Source: a virus
Length of the DNA: 41,809 nucleotides
Strand: one strand, 5' to 3'
Virus record (IMG/VR): IMGVR_UViG_3300028743_000204
Location: 1 to 41,809 of that record
In this document: piece after piece, positions 14,236 to 23,880 of the stretch
Layout of the letters: the number at the start of each line of letters is the position of its first letter
Numbering within the stretch: position 1 is the first letter of the stretch
Notes under the pieces: model-generated
Told to the model about the DNA's origin: nothing
The model's database searches: none
Seen by the model: the letters and a program-made list of their open reading frames with translations, nothing else
Position numbers and translations under genes: made by a program

Positions 14236-15506
14236 CAATACCCCGCCATGTCATTGTTGAGGGTGACAACCAGCGAATTGGTATTGCCGCCTGCCTTGAT
14301 CGGGAAGCTGACCTCGATCCCTCCCGGCCCGGTCACAGGGCGCTTGGCCTTCGGAAAATAGGTATTGGCGATCTGAAAATCGATGCTGCGCCCATTGCCG
14401 ATCTGCCAACCAAAGTTGAGCTGCGCCGAGGTTTGGCTTTGCGCATAATTGAGCAGATACTGATCCTGAAAGCGAACCTTGATCGTGCCACCCAGGCTGA
14501 CCACGCCGGGATCAACCCCTGCGATCCGGCCATCATTGCGGACGGTTTCGACCTTTGCAAAGTTGTTCGCAAAATTGGCTTCACAATCGACCAGCGAGCC
14601 AACTGACGATCCATTGATGTTCACATAGGAGGAGAACATGGCGAAGCGCGAGACGGCAAGCGCCGTGGGAGAGGCACCGGCAACAGGTGCGTTCGAAATC
14701 GTCTCGCCTTGAGCGATCAGATCCAGATCAGCGCTGAGCAGCCCGCCACGCGACAATTTCAGCGCCAGCTTATCAATCACCGCGCCATAATTCAGACCCC
14801 AGACTGGAATGGCCATATCCGGGAAGCCCACCTCAATCGATAAGGATGGCAGCAACAGAGCGCCAGAGGTGAAGGTATGAACATTCGAACCGCCCAGCAG
14901 CGTTGCGCCCGACAGGGTGACATTGGCCGTACCCATGGCGGCCAGCGTGATGGAATTGCCCGCTGTCCCCGCCGTCTTGCTGGTGACCGTCAATACCGGA
15001 CCGGTGGCAGTATAGGTCTGGGTGCTGAGCGCGCCGCTCGACACAGCGGCCAGAAAAGTTTGCAGCGCCGCGACGGTCGCGGTGACGCTGGCGCCGATAT
15101 TGATCTGATTACCGGTTGCCCCACTGGCCACAAAGGTGGTGACAACACCCGCAATGGTGACGGTGGAGTTGACGGCGGGCTGGGCGGAAAACGTCAGCGT
15201 GCCACTGGCGGCCTGCCCGATCGCAGTCGTGGGCTGCCCTAGCAGGCCTTTAAGCAGCAAGCCAAAGTTGCGCAGATCGACCGGAACAGAGAGCTTGCCC
15301 ACGTTGTCGATAATATCGGGGATGGGTGCCTGGGCATCACGGCCAAGGCCCAGCAGATCGTTTTCCAGCAGGTTCTGCACATCGCCCAGATCCGAACTGC
15401 GAAACGGTACGCGGAACCAGTTGGCAGAGCCAGACGTGGGGCTCGTGCCATAGCTGGCCTCGAACCCGAGATTCATCAGTGCATTCGCACCTTGTGCGCG
15501 AGGCAT
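14235..15506 (-). CDS. Major tail tube protein with inserted beta domain
   Basis: 423-residue tail tube subunit. The N-terminal (1-98) and C-terminal (about 210-423) parts resemble siphophage tube proteins with a D-I-I-D-N-V-G-K block. Between them, residues about 99-208 form a Thr/Ala/Val-rich insertion (A-S-G-T-L-T-F, T-V-T-I-A-G, then T-G-N-S-I-T-L-A). This looks like a separate module, probably displayed on the outside of the tail. ATG 15506 was chosen for its AAAGGA site; TTG 15512 is the longer alternative. The tube position just before the chaperones is typical. Confidence 0.85.
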   Translation of the reverse strand: MPRAQGANALMNLGFEASYGTSPTSGSANWFRVPFRSSDLGDVQNLLENDLLGLGRDAQAPIPDIIDNVGKLSVPVDLRNFGLLLKGLLGQPTTAIGQAASGTLTFSAQPAVNSTVTIAGVVTTFVASGATGNQINIGASVTATVAALQTFLAAVSSGALSTQTYTATGPVLTVTSKTAGTAGNSITLAAMGTANVTLSGATLLGGSNVHTFTSGALLLPSLSIEVGFPDMAIPVWGLNYGAVIDKLALKLSRGGLLSADLDLIAQGETISNAPVAGASPTALAVSRFAMFSSYVNINGSSVGSLVDCEANFANNFAKVETVRNDGRIAGVDPGVVSLGGTIKVRFQDQYLLNYAQSQTSAQLNFGWQIGNGRSIDFQIANTYFPKAKRPVTGPGGIEVSFPIKAGGNTNSLVVTLNNDMAGY

Positions 15507-15530
15507 GGGCAATCCTTTCAGTTAAGCAGA

Positions 15531-15977
15531 TCAGGCCGCAAGAGGGTTGGAGACGGCATATTCCGCGATGATATCGAAGCTGGCGGTGCGCAGCGTGGGC
15601 GCGCCCGAAACGGGGCTAAAATCGTCATCCGTCATGGAGGCGGCAGAAACGTCGACCCACATGCATAGGCCGCCCAACGTGCGATCAGCGATGATGGCAG
15701 TGCCAATCGGTGCGATCAGGTGGCGCAGGGCGCTGTCGTCGGTGTTGATGACCGGTATGACCGCTTCCACTGGGATGGTATGGGTGAAATTGTAGATCAG
15801 CGGTGACATATCGATTTCGGGATCACCGGGATCGCCAGGCCCCCCCAGGATGACGCCAGAGCGGGGTATGCGATCCGGCTTTTCTGCGCTTTCGGTAAAG
15901 CCGCGGACTTCTACCCCTGGGCAGGCCGAGGCGATAAGGCTTCGCACCGCCGTCAGGACGGCCATGGTCGAGGTCAT
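15531..15977 (-). CDS. Tail completion / terminator protein (gpU-like)
   Basis: 148-residue protein between the DUF6441 protein and the tail tube gene, the slot of the tail terminator that caps the tube before joining the head. The Arg-Ser-Gly-V-I-L-G-G region and the C-terminal F-D-I-I-A-E-Y fit a compact alpha/beta minor tail protein. Start ATG 15977 overlaps the upstream stop by four bases. Sequence-level family assignment is moderate only. Confidence 0.65.
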   Translation of the reverse strand: MTSTMAVLTAVRSLIASACPGVEVRGFTESAEKPDRIPRSGVILGGPGDPGDPEIDMSPLIYNFTHTIPVEAVIPVINTDDSALRHLIAPIGTAIIADRTLGGLCMWVDVSAASMTDDDFSPVSGAPTLRTASFDIIAEYAVSNPLAA

Positions 15978-16579
15978 TCTGATAGCCTCCGGTCGATATT
16001 GGCAGGCAGGTGGGCCGCCTTTTCATTCACGGCCTCGCCCACATCAAAGTGCCGCTTTCCCTTCACCATCGGCACGAAAGTATATAGCAGCACGAGGTCT
16101 CGCTTGGCGCCGCGCTTTTTAGCGGTAGCCGTGCGCGGGTCGTACAGGCCGAGCAGATTTCCCCGCTTGCCCTTGATCACCACGATCTTGCGCTTCAGCC
16201 GGGCCTCGATTTGCGCCACGGTGAGCCGGGCGCCCTTTTTCCCGGTGATCGCGCGGGCCGCCGCTGTAGGGATTGCCAGATAGGGGTGACCATTGATCGG
16301 TACGATATCCTGACCTTCGGCGTAGAAGGCGATGATTTCTGGCGCTTTGGACCAGATGAAGCCCTTGGGATGCAGTGAGACGCCGGTCTTGGGATAGGTC
16401 TTGCCCTGCCATGTCTTAGCCAGGCGATCACCAAGGCGGGCGCCACGTACCAGATCCCGCAGCGCTTCCTTCACCTCATCGGTCGTATCGCTCATTCCGG
16501 CGGTGATCGCCTTGGCGAGTTTCTTTTCCGCCGCATCGTTTTCGGCGACGAAGCGTTCGAGATTGATGGTTGCGCGCAT
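15974..16579 (-). CDS. DUF6441 minor tail / head-tail protein
   Basis: 201-residue basic protein. The N-terminal helix with E-R-F-V-A-E-N-D-A-A and the Lys/Arg-rich middle match DUF6441 proteins, which occupy the HK97 gp10 or lambda gpZ position in alphaproteobacterial phages. Probable role: neck or tail completion. It lies between the head-tail joiner and the tail terminator. Confidence 0.7.
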   Translation of the reverse strand: MRATINLERFVAENDAAEKKLAKAITAGMSDTTDEVKEALRDLVRGARLGDRLAKTWQGKTYPKTGVSLHPKGFIWSKAPEIIAFYAEGQDIVPINGHPYLAIPTAAARAITGKKGARLTVAQIEARLKRKIVVIKGKRGNLLGLYDPRTATAKKRGAKRDLVLLYTFVPMVKGKRHFDVGEAVNEKAAHLPANIDRRLSE

Positions 16580-16583
16580 GGGA

Positions 16584-16904
16584 TCAGGCCGGGCCCAGCG
16601 TGACTTGAACCGCCCAGGTCATACCTTCGGAATCAAGGATGGGCGCTGCCAGCACGGTGTAGATCTCACTGCCCACTTGCACGATGTCGCCACGCGCGGG
16701 CAGGGCGATATCGGACATGGCGATCATGAAGATATTGCCATCCTGCACCACATTGCCCAGCGAGAGGTGGGTTGGTTCGCAAGGCTGGTGGTGAACTAGC
16801 CGCAGAGGAACCGGCGTGCCCCCCTGCGGCTGATAGATTGCCGCTGTCGATCCCGCCGCCTGGAGCAGGACCCCAAGGGCGGTGACGAATGGATCAGCGG
16901 CCAT
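16584..16904 (-). CDS. Head-tail joining protein (gpFII-like)
   Basis: 106-residue beta-rich protein with A-R-G-D-I-V-Q-V-G-S-E-I-Y-T-V-L (about 71-86). A G-D-x-V/I...Y-x-V strand pair like this is seen in head-tail joiners such as lambda FII-type proteins. Located just after the decoration protein gene and before neck genes, as expected. Confidence 0.65.
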   Translation of the reverse strand: MAADPFVTALGVLLQAAGSTAAIYQPQGGTPVPLRLVHHQPCEPTHLSLGNVVQDGNIFMIAMSDIALPARGDIVQVGSEIYTVLAAPILDSEGMTWAVQVTLGPA

Positions 16905-16911
16905 CAGTGGG

Positions 16912-17238
16912 TCAGAACTGGCCCGAGAGGATCACCGCAACGGTAGCGTCCCCGGCGGCCTGTGCGTTTTCAGCTGCCCCGATCAGCTTGTTGCCGGTAG
17001 CGGTGGTGGTCACCACAAAATTGGTGTTGTCCCAATAGAGCGCCTGGCCCTGAGTGACCGCACCGGCAGCCTTGGGCAGGGTTACCACACCCACACGCCG
17101 CAGATTGACAGACGCGCCAACGGCGGCGGGACTTTCGGCCACACCAAAGATCGAGCCGACAAGGCAGCCTGCGCCGGTGGCCAGGACATAGGGGGCAATG
17201 ACGGAGACGACTTTGCCCGGATGCACAAAATTACGCAT
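16912..17238 (-). CDS. DUF2190 capsid decoration-like protein
   Basis: 108-residue protein beginning M-R-N-F-V-H-P-G with the A-G-x-x-V-G-S-I-F-G-V block and a C-terminal D-A-T-V-A-V-I-L-S-G. This is the pattern of DUF2190 proteins that are usually encoded next to the capsid gene and may decorate the capsid surface. Separated from the capsid gene by a strong hairpin. Confidence 0.8.
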   Translation of the reverse strand: MRNFVHPGKVVSVIAPYVLATGAGCLVGSIFGVAESPAAVGASVNLRRVGVVTLPKAAGAVTQGQALYWDNTNFVVTTTATGNKLIGAAENAQAAGDATVAVILSGQF

Positions 17239-17279
17239 GGAGAAGATCCCTTTCAGATCTGGTGCCCAGAAACGCGAAA

Positions 17280-17298
17280 GGCGCCCGAAGCGGGCGCC
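17280..17298 (-). promoter_or_regulatory. Hairpin after the capsid gene
   Basis: Perfect 8-bp stem GGCGCCCG/CGGGCGCC with a 3-base loop, 31 bp downstream of the capsid stop. On the transcribed strand it is followed by TTTCGCGTTT. Possibly a partial terminator or a 3' stabiliser that boosts capsid mRNA relative to downstream genes. Confidence 0.6.
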
Positions 17299-17328
17299 CT
17301 TCGCGGATCAGCATGGATGGTGGAAGCG

Positions 17329-19452
17329 TTACTGGCCGGGGTTGAAGTAGGCCGAGCGCCAGTTGGTGGCGGCGACACCATAATCGATGCGCACCTTGAA
17401 TTCGGTGCCATCCACGCGCCAGCCCAGCGAATTATCGAGGAACGGCTCTTCCACGCCATTCAGGAAAGCGACATCAATCGCCGGGGCAAGTTCCTTGTCG
17501 CCAAAGAAATACCAGCCATGGCCGGTAGCGCCGGTCTTCAGGCGCGCTGAGCCGACGATATCGCCAACAAGGCCCTGCACCATGTTGGGCCGTTGCAGCT
17601 TGCTCGACGCATCGGGATCATAGGGCGAACCGATGATAATCCGCGCAAGGCCTTCATCCGAAAGAGGCACCACCAGCGCTTCGGGCCGGATATCGAGGAT
17701 TTCATTTCCCGAGGGATCCAACTGGCTAGCCATGGTCACACGCGCGGCATCGAAGGCATAGACGCCCAGGGCCGCAGCCGGGGGGACATTGGCGGAGGTG
17801 CCATCAGGCAAAGCCCACGCGCCCCCGGCAATATTGCGGTGAGCATTCGAGAACAGCGCATAGCCGTCGCTCATCATCGGATTAGCGCCGAGCAGGGTAT
17901 AGACATCCTTCTCGATCGACAGCGCAGCGGCGCGGCCCAGATCGCTGGCCAGGGTGATAAAGGCGCCCATATCATCATTCATCAGCGCCTGGCGCGACAG
18001 GGTGATGATATTACCCTTGGTCCCGGCGCTGATGGTCTGCTTTTCGCCATCGGGGATCGACTTGCTCTTGAACTCGCCCAGATCCCCCAGCGAATCAAGC
18101 GCACCGAAGGTGCCGCGCAGATAGCGGTTGCTGGCGCGGAAATCGGTGACGGTGGACTTGCCGCAGAAACGGCTCCACGTGTCGGGCGTTACCTGATAGG
18201 CCGCCTGAAGCACCTTGTGCATGACATTTTCCAGCAGAACCGGGAAATCGCCCGCTCCCTGGGTAATGTCATTGCGGGCGGTGAACGCACTGCCAATGAT
18301 CATCTGCGGATCGCGGCTGATATTGCGCGCTCCGCTGCGCTGCAACGATTCCCGCGCCAGATCGACCATGGAAATACCGGTGAATTCGCCGGGGTCCAGA
18401 TCGATTTTCTGTCCCTTCTTGGCGGCGGCCTTCTTGACCGTGCTGGCCATGCCCGAACGCACGATCAGCCAGTTGGCCGTACCCTGCATCCATTTGTCGC
18501 GTTCATCAACGGTAATGGTGATGGCGCCACCGGGCGAACCGGCACTGTGATTTTCAGAGCGCGCAGCGAGCTGGTCGAGCACCTGTTCACGCGCGGCCTC
18601 GATAGAGATGCCGCTATCGATCATGGCATTGATCGCGGTGGCATCCAGCTTGTGCTTGTCACCCAGGGCACGAATGGACGAAGCACGGGCGCGTTCGGTG
18701 GCAATGGCGGCCTGTGCGGCGGAGGAAACAGCAGAGGCGGTAGCCGTGGAGCGGGCCTCAGCTTCGGCAGCCGCCGCTGCGGCCGCCGCGATTTCTTCAG
18801 GGGTCATGGTCTTGCCTTTCAGAGTGTTGGCGATGGGCGCCGGAGGTTTTCCAGCCATCGCCATGGCAGAGGCGGCGATAAGCGGGTGGTTCGGGGCTTT
18901 CTGAAACCCGAATTTCATGATGTTGCAGGCGCTGATCGATGCGGAGGCCGTGCCTGAAAGGCCGATGGTGTCGATAAAGCCCTTATCCAGAGCCTCCTGC
19001 GCACTCATCCACGTTTCATCATCCATCATCGTCGTGAGGTCGGCGATGCTGATGCCGCTGCGCTTTGCGTAAATGTTGATGATCTGGTTTTTCAGAACAT
19101 CCAGCTGGTCAGCCGCCTTGCGCAGATCCTCCGCATCACCGCAGGCGCAGTCCCACGGATTATGGATCATCAGCAGGGCATTATCAGCCATAACGACTTC
19201 GCTGCCCGCCAGAGCGATCACGCTGGCCATCGATGCCGCAAGGCCATCAATGCGGCAGGTGACCTTGCGCCCATCGGCCACCGCGCGGGCGATCGCGTTG
19301 AAGATCGCAAGGCCTTCCATCACCAGGCCGCCGGGCGAATTGATGGCGATTGTCAGATCGCCCTTTCCACCCACGATCCGAGGAACGAGCGAGGCGGCAT
19401 CAAGGCCTTCCCACCAGTCGCCCACGGCGCCGTAGATCATGATTTCGTCCAT
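17329..19452 (-). CDS. Prohead protease / major capsid fusion protein
   Basis: 707 residues in three parts. Residues 1-175 are a ClpP-like S14 protease (I-N-S-P-G-G at 38-43, G-L-A-A-S-M-A-S with catalytic Ser74, M-I-H-N-P-W with His97). Residues about 200-310 are an Ala-rich coiled scaffold-like region. Residues about 320-707 are a major capsid protein with a Mu gpT-like look (D-F-R-A-S-N-R-Y-L, then W-Y-F-F-G-D). Such fusions are known. The protease should cut itself free during head maturation. ATG 19452 has a GAGG site. The gene starts just after the portal stop. Confidence 0.92.
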   Translation of the reverse strand: MDEIMIYGAVGDWWEGLDAASLVPRIVGGKGDLTIAINSPGGLVMEGLAIFNAIARAVADGRKVTCRIDGLAASMASVIALAGSEVVMADNALLMIHNPWDCACGDAEDLRKAADQLDVLKNQIINIYAKRSGISIADLTTMMDDETWMSAQEALDKGFIDTIGLSGTASASISACNIMKFGFQKAPNHPLIAASAMAMAGKPPAPIANTLKGKTMTPEEIAAAAAAAAEAEARSTATASAVSSAAQAAIATERARASSIRALGDKHKLDATAINAMIDSGISIEAAREQVLDQLAARSENHSAGSPGGAITITVDERDKWMQGTANWLIVRSGMASTVKKAAAKKGQKIDLDPGEFTGISMVDLARESLQRSGARNISRDPQMIIGSAFTARNDITQGAGDFPVLLENVMHKVLQAAYQVTPDTWSRFCGKSTVTDFRASNRYLRGTFGALDSLGDLGEFKSKSIPDGEKQTISAGTKGNIITLSRQALMNDDMGAFITLASDLGRAAALSIEKDVYTLLGANPMMSDGYALFSNAHRNIAGGAWALPDGTSANVPPAAALGVYAFDAARVTMASQLDPSGNEILDIRPEALVVPLSDEGLARIIIGSPYDPDASSKLQRPNMVQGLVGDIVGSARLKTGATGHGWYFFGDKELAPAIDVAFLNGVEEPFLDNSLGWRVDGTEFKVRIDYGVAATNWRSAYFNPGQ

Positions 19453-19453
19453 C

Positions 19454-20983
19454 TTAATTGCCTCGCTTGCTCATTTCACTGGGGCTCATGGGCGCCACAG
19501 GGTTACCCACAGCGGTGACGTGACGGGGATCGCTGTCAAAGATCAGGCCGCGCCGATCGAGTTCCTTCGCGTCGGCCTCCCACTCATCCAGGAAGTCGTC
19601 GGGATCCTCTCCACGTTCGCGGGCTGCGCTGGAGACGGTCTTTTGCCCCGAGCGGATGGCATCACGGGTCGCGGGCACCTCGGTTTCCGGGCTCATCATC
19701 GGGAAGCGCGGCGGCGACCAGCGCACTGTGACGCCAGAGACATCCAATCCCTGCATCTCCCAGGCATCGATCAACCAGCGCCCGGCAGGCTCACACATTT
19801 GCGGGATCAGGATCGTATCCTGCCATGTCTCAATCGCCTGCTTAAAATCGAGCCGGCCAATACGGCCTGAGATAAAGCTGACGTTCGAGAGATCGCCGGT
19901 CAGTACCTCATAGGGCATACCGAGACCCACCGCGATTGCCTGGCGGCTGACCCGTGAATAGGGCTCATAATCGCCAACGCCGGGTGGTTCGGCAAATTCT
20001 ACCGTGCTGCCCGGTGGCAGATCCTCGATAACGCCTGGCTCAATGGCGAAGCTACTGGGGTCATTATCCAGCGGTTGGCCATTGGAATCCCTGGTTGCAG
20101 CCGGATCACCATCAGGGTCCCCAATACGGAAGGCCGCAAAGCAGGCGGCGATTTTCTGCCGAACCAACTGCGCATCTTCGAATTCGCCGAAATCCTTGAT
20201 CCGTACGATGACGGGCGCAAACCAGCTTTCACCATGTACCGCGCCGGGGCGATGGGTGCGATAGATATGGGCAATGTCCTCGGCAGGGCAAAGCTTGATA
20301 TCCAGACCCAGCGGTAGCACCGATCCGGGATGCCGCGACCATAGCCAATAGCCTGTGCGGCGCCCGATAGCGTCAAACTCAATACCCTGAATGCGCACAC
20401 CGCCGCCAACCAGCGGCACGGTGGTCATCATCTGCATCCAGTCAGGCTCAAGCACCTGCATCTGGAAGGGCGCGGGCAGATTGTCACGCTTACGCCGCCA
20501 CCGGCGCCGCATCAGCACTTCGCCTGAGACAACCATGGTCTGCGCCGACAACAGTTGCAGGCCATAGAGATTGCAGCGCCCATCCGCATCGCAGGCGGTG
20601 CTCTCAAAATGCTCCCGCGCTTTGGCCGTGAGTTCCTTATCCTTCACCCCATTGCGATAGACATGGAAGCGGATACCCGATCCGACCATATATTGCGCCA
20701 ATTTTGCCGCACCATTGGCCGCATAGGGGTTGTTGCGGGTGATCTCGCGGGCGATGCCGCGCAGAGCCATGATCGCCGCTGGGTGCAGCTCGGCATTGCT
20801 ATCGCGCCCATTACGGCGCCAGCTTTCCGTACGGCGGCCCCATGATGCACCATCATATTCGGCCCGTGCGCCGATGCGGGGTAATGGAGCGCCACGCTGC
20901 GCAGCCGAGGGCTTTGCCGATTTGCTGGCTTTACCGCCTTTGCCGGGCTTGCCTTTGCCTCCTTTTCCAGAATTCTTGGCCAT
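19454..20983 (-). CDS. Portal protein (lambda gpB family)
   Basis: 509-residue portal, the dodecameric ring through which DNA enters and leaves the head. The N-terminus is Lys/Gly-rich and flexible (residues 1-30). The core contains R-E-I-T-R-N-N-P-Y-A and later L-I-D-A-W-E, as in lambda-type portals (PF05136). ATG 20983 was chosen over the longer frame because it lies five bases after the gpW-like stop. The C-terminal P-M-S-P-S-E-M-S tail is variable. Neighbours (gpW, terminase, protease/capsid) match lambda order. Confidence 0.92.
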   Translation of the reverse strand: MAKNSGKGGKGKPGKGGKASKSAKPSAAQRGAPLPRIGARAEYDGASWGRRTESWRRNGRDSNAELHPAAIMALRGIAREITRNNPYAANGAAKLAQYMVGSGIRFHVYRNGVKDKELTAKAREHFESTACDADGRCNLYGLQLLSAQTMVVSGEVLMRRRWRRKRDNLPAPFQMQVLEPDWMQMMTTVPLVGGGVRIQGIEFDAIGRRTGYWLWSRHPGSVLPLGLDIKLCPAEDIAHIYRTHRPGAVHGESWFAPVIVRIKDFGEFEDAQLVRQKIAACFAAFRIGDPDGDPAATRDSNGQPLDNDPSSFAIEPGVIEDLPPGSTVEFAEPPGVGDYEPYSRVSRQAIAVGLGMPYEVLTGDLSNVSFISGRIGRLDFKQAIETWQDTILIPQMCEPAGRWLIDAWEMQGLDVSGVTVRWSPPRFPMMSPETEVPATRDAIRSGQKTVSSAARERGEDPDDFLDEWEADAKELDRRGLIFDSDPRHVTAVGNPVAPMSPSEMSKRGN

Positions 20984-20987
20984 GCCG

Positions 20988-21203
20988 TTAGAACCCCGAC
21001 CGATAGGAAGCGAATTTACGGCGCACAAAGCCCTGCGCGGCCTGCGCTGTCAGCGTCAGCTCATTGGAGATCACGCGCCGCGCCGCCAGCATATGATCCA
21101 GCGACTGATAATGGACCTCACGCCCATCGGCGAAGCGGGTGCGCATGACGCCGCTGGCGATATTGGCATCGAGCGCATCCAGATCGGATTGTTGCCAAGC
21201 CAT
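20988..21203 (-). CDS. gpW-like head-tail joining protein
   Basis: 71-residue protein beginning M-A-W-Q-Q-S-D-L-D-A-L-D with a middle strand G-R-E-V-H-Y-Q-S-L and a C-terminal basic helix. This is the size and pattern of lambda gpW, which seals the portal before tail joining. It starts one base before the terminase stop region and is followed by the portal gene. Confidence 0.85.
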   Translation of the reverse strand: MAWQQSDLDALDANIASGVMRTRFADGREVHYQSLDHMLAARRVISNELTLTAQAAQGFVRRKFASYRSGF

Positions 21204-23342
21204 TTAACGCCCCTTGAGAAAGGATCCGCGCGAGCGGCCAGTGATAGGATTTATCCGCACCGCCCGGTTGGGCTGGGTCGGGGGTGATACCAGAGGTTGT
21301 CCCGAAGGTGGGGCAGCCGCTGTGAGCGGTGGTGATGGTTGCGCCTCACTATGCGCCGGTGAGGGGACCTCTATCGGCAGGCGAAGCTCTGATTGTGGGG
21401 GAACCCTGAAAGCCTTGGGCACCCAACGCATATCCGTGCGGCTTTGCGCACGGCCCGGCGTCAGAATGACCGCATAGGCATAGACCAGGTGATCCCATGT
21501 CTCATTACGAGGCCGCAGCTTGGTCCAGCGGCCATCTTTCAGTTCTTCGGCAGTGATTTCCTCGAAGAATTCATCATCGAGGCCACGTACCTTATCCAGC
21601 CGATCGCGCGGGGCAGCTCCGGGACGATCCGCACCGGGGAAATGGACATAGCCCGGCCCCGGCGTATCCCGCCGCAACCGCACATCGACCATATTCTTGA
21701 TCTTGTGCACGTTGGGCAGCCAGAGCTGGGGTGCATTGCGCTTTATAGCGCCCTTGGATCCCCGGTCCGAGAATTCAGCGGGCGGCATCAGCTTGCCATT
21801 GACGTTATTACCGCCCTTCAGCAGCACAACCCGCGAACGGTGGATACCCCAGCCGCCCCGGCTTAGGGGGCCGGTGGCCTTATGCCACAATTGCTTGACT
21901 GATGAGGTCCAGCTTTCGGTTTTGGTGCCGCCACCGCCCGTATCGACGCCCACCACCAGCGGCGGCGGGCTTTGGCCCGAACCATCCGCCAGCGGCCAAG
22001 TGCGGCTCCACAGGGGGAGTAGCATGTCAGCATGTTCTGGCCGGGCAAAAGGCGTGATACCGGTCAGACCATCTTCCAGAACATCGATCGACCACCGATC
22101 AATCAGCCAGCTTTCCAGCCCTTCACCCCAGCCAACCGCCGCGCATTGGAAGCTGTTCGCCTGGGCGTCGACCAGGATCACAATTGCCACTACACCGGGC
22201 GGAACAGTGCCCAGCGCAAAGCCGGACTCACGCCGCTTGCGCAGATCTTCCGAGCGCAGAGGCTCTTCTCCCGATAGGATCGAGCGATAGTTTCGCCCTG
22301 CCGCCGTGTTGGCAAAAGCTTTCAGAGCGCTTTCATCCTGGCGGGTTTGCCAGGTTAGTTCTGCCTCGCGATATTTTCGCGCGCGTTCCGGCCAGGATCG
22401 AAAGCCCAGCAGACCATCAACCCGAAAGCCCCGGCGCCGGATACCTGCCTCTGGCCGTTGGGCAACGAAGCCACGGTTGGGCAGATTGACTGTATTGGCG
22501 ATCAGATCACGCTGGGTTTCCGGCCCCAGAATGCAGCCAGACTTGGGGCAGACAACATGGGCTGTCTTTTCCGCTAGCTCCACGCTGCCGCGTTCAAACT
22601 GTAAATCCCGCATCAGGTTCGGCTCAAACCGCTCGCCGCAGCTTGGGCACTCCGGCATCAGCCGTTCATCGGTACTGGCCGCAACGAAATCCTCAATGTC
22701 GCACTTGCCCTCATCGCGGGCAGGGGAGGAGGATACGAATTTCGTATCGCGGCCCTCAAAGCTTTCTGCGCGGGCATCGAGCAGGCCAACTGGCGACCCT
22801 TGCCCCTCGATATCGGCATCGATCTGGTCGAAATCATCGAGCCATCCCCGTGGCACCGGGCGCGCGCGAAATTGCGAGGCGACAGGCCAGATCGAGGTTA
22901 GCAGCATAGCCCTGAATTGCTTCAGAAAGATATTGTCAGCGCCCACGCCGCCCAGTTGCTCGGCCTTGAGGGCCGAAGTGGCAGCGATCATCGGTGCGAT
23001 ACGGCGAACCACGAAATCCTGCATCAACGTCTTATCGGGCTGGCAGATCAGCATATCGGCGGGGTCATGTTCGATTGACCATCCGATCCACGCAAGGCCG
23101 ATCTCGGATTTTCCCTGCTGCGCTGGCCCCATCAGGCCAACTTCGGAGGTATCAGGATCGCCCAGGGCATCCATGATTTCCATCTGCCACGGCGCCACCT
23201 CGGGGTCATAGCCCAGATGGTGGATTGCCCACTTGCTGACGCTGAGCCGTTCCTTTGGCCGCATAAGCGAGGCCATGCGAGCAATGATCCGGTCTGCCGG
23301 TTCAAACGGCGGTATCTGAGTCCGGTTCTCCTGAAAAAGCAT
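21204..23342 (-). CDS. Terminase large subunit (GpA family)
   Basis: 712-residue DNA packaging motor. The ATPase part carries M-G-P-A-Q-Q-G-K-S-E (Walker A, about 71-80) and D-M-L-I-C-Q-P-D. A Cys-rich insertion (C-P-S-C-G and C-P-K-S-G-C) is typical of the GpA family. The nuclease part includes V-V-G-V-D-T-G-G-G-G with a probable metal-binding Asp. ATG 23342 overlaps the small subunit gene by 41 bp; ATG 23276 is an alternative. The C-terminal 60 residues are Pro-rich and disordered. Confidence 0.93.
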   Translation of the reverse strand: MLFQENRTQIPPFEPADRIIARMASLMRPKERLSVSKWAIHHLGYDPEVAPWQMEIMDALGDPDTSEVGLMGPAQQGKSEIGLAWIGWSIEHDPADMLICQPDKTLMQDFVVRRIAPMIAATSALKAEQLGGVGADNIFLKQFRAMLLTSIWPVASQFRARPVPRGWLDDFDQIDADIEGQGSPVGLLDARAESFEGRDTKFVSSSPARDEGKCDIEDFVAASTDERLMPECPSCGERFEPNLMRDLQFERGSVELAEKTAHVVCPKSGCILGPETQRDLIANTVNLPNRGFVAQRPEAGIRRRGFRVDGLLGFRSWPERARKYREAELTWQTRQDESALKAFANTAAGRNYRSILSGEEPLRSEDLRKRRESGFALGTVPPGVVAIVILVDAQANSFQCAAVGWGEGLESWLIDRWSIDVLEDGLTGITPFARPEHADMLLPLWSRTWPLADGSGQSPPPLVVGVDTGGGGTKTESWTSSVKQLWHKATGPLSRGGWGIHRSRVVLLKGGNNVNGKLMPPAEFSDRGSKGAIKRNAPQLWLPNVHKIKNMVDVRLRRDTPGPGYVHFPGADRPGAAPRDRLDKVRGLDDEFFEEITAEELKDGRWTKLRPRNETWDHLVYAYAVILTPGRAQSRTDMRWVPKAFRVPPQSELRLPIEVPSPAHSEAQPSPPLTAAAPPSGQPLVSPPTQPNRAVRINPITGRSRGSFLKGR

Positions 23343-23880
23343 CGACGGCGCGTTCCATACGGGCCGCGATTTCGCGGCGATCCTGATCAATCAGCCTATC
23401 CAGCGCGGCCAGAACCTCTCGCGGGGCGTGGGCGCGCTTGCCTAGCCGGTCAGCAAGCGTCTTCTGTTTCTCAGCGATGTAGAGGACGAGCTCGCCAACG
23501 GCTGCAATCACCGGGCCTTTGCGAACTAGCTCACGGCGCTTTTCAGCGACACGAATTGCGGCCAGTTCTTCTTCCAGCAGGCGCTTCCGATCTTCGGAGC
23601 TAAGCATTGACTGGTTGCCAGAAGCGCTAGCCGCATCTTCGCCCAGCAGCTCAAGGCCAAGCTGGCGGATTTCTGCATTGCGGCTTTCCGCAACCGCGCG
23701 CTTTTCAGCTTCCAGACCTCGGACAAAGGCAAATGCCTCTTCCAGCTCGATTTCATAGGCAACGCCATTCGTGCCACGGGATACCAAAGGGAAGTCTGGC
23801 CGTTCGGCCATCAGTTTGCGCAATGTAGGCTCAGATGGCATGCCCGGCATCATCGCCAGATCGCCTAAAGAGCCTCTCAT
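23302..23880 (-). CDS. Terminase small subunit (Nu1-like)
   Basis: 192-residue protein. The N-terminal helix-turn-helix (about 5-45: G-D-L-A-M-M-P-G-M-P-S-E-P-T-L-R) fits Nu1-type recognition of the packaging site. The rest is a long charged helix with G-L-E-A-E-K and a second helical block. ATG 23880 is taken as the start since the longer frame would add a Phe-rich tail from an intergenic stretch. No strong ribosome-binding site is visible. It overlaps the large subunit gene. Confidence 0.75.
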   Translation of the reverse strand: MRGSLGDLAMMPGMPSEPTLRKLMAERPDFPLVSRGTNGVAYEIELEEAFAFVRGLEAEKRAVAESRNAEIRQLGLELLGEDAASASGNQSMLSSEDRKRLLEEELAAIRVAEKRRELVRKGPVIAAVGELVLYIAEKQKTLADRLGKRAHAPREVLAALDRLIDQDRREIAARMERAVDAFSGEPDSDTAV

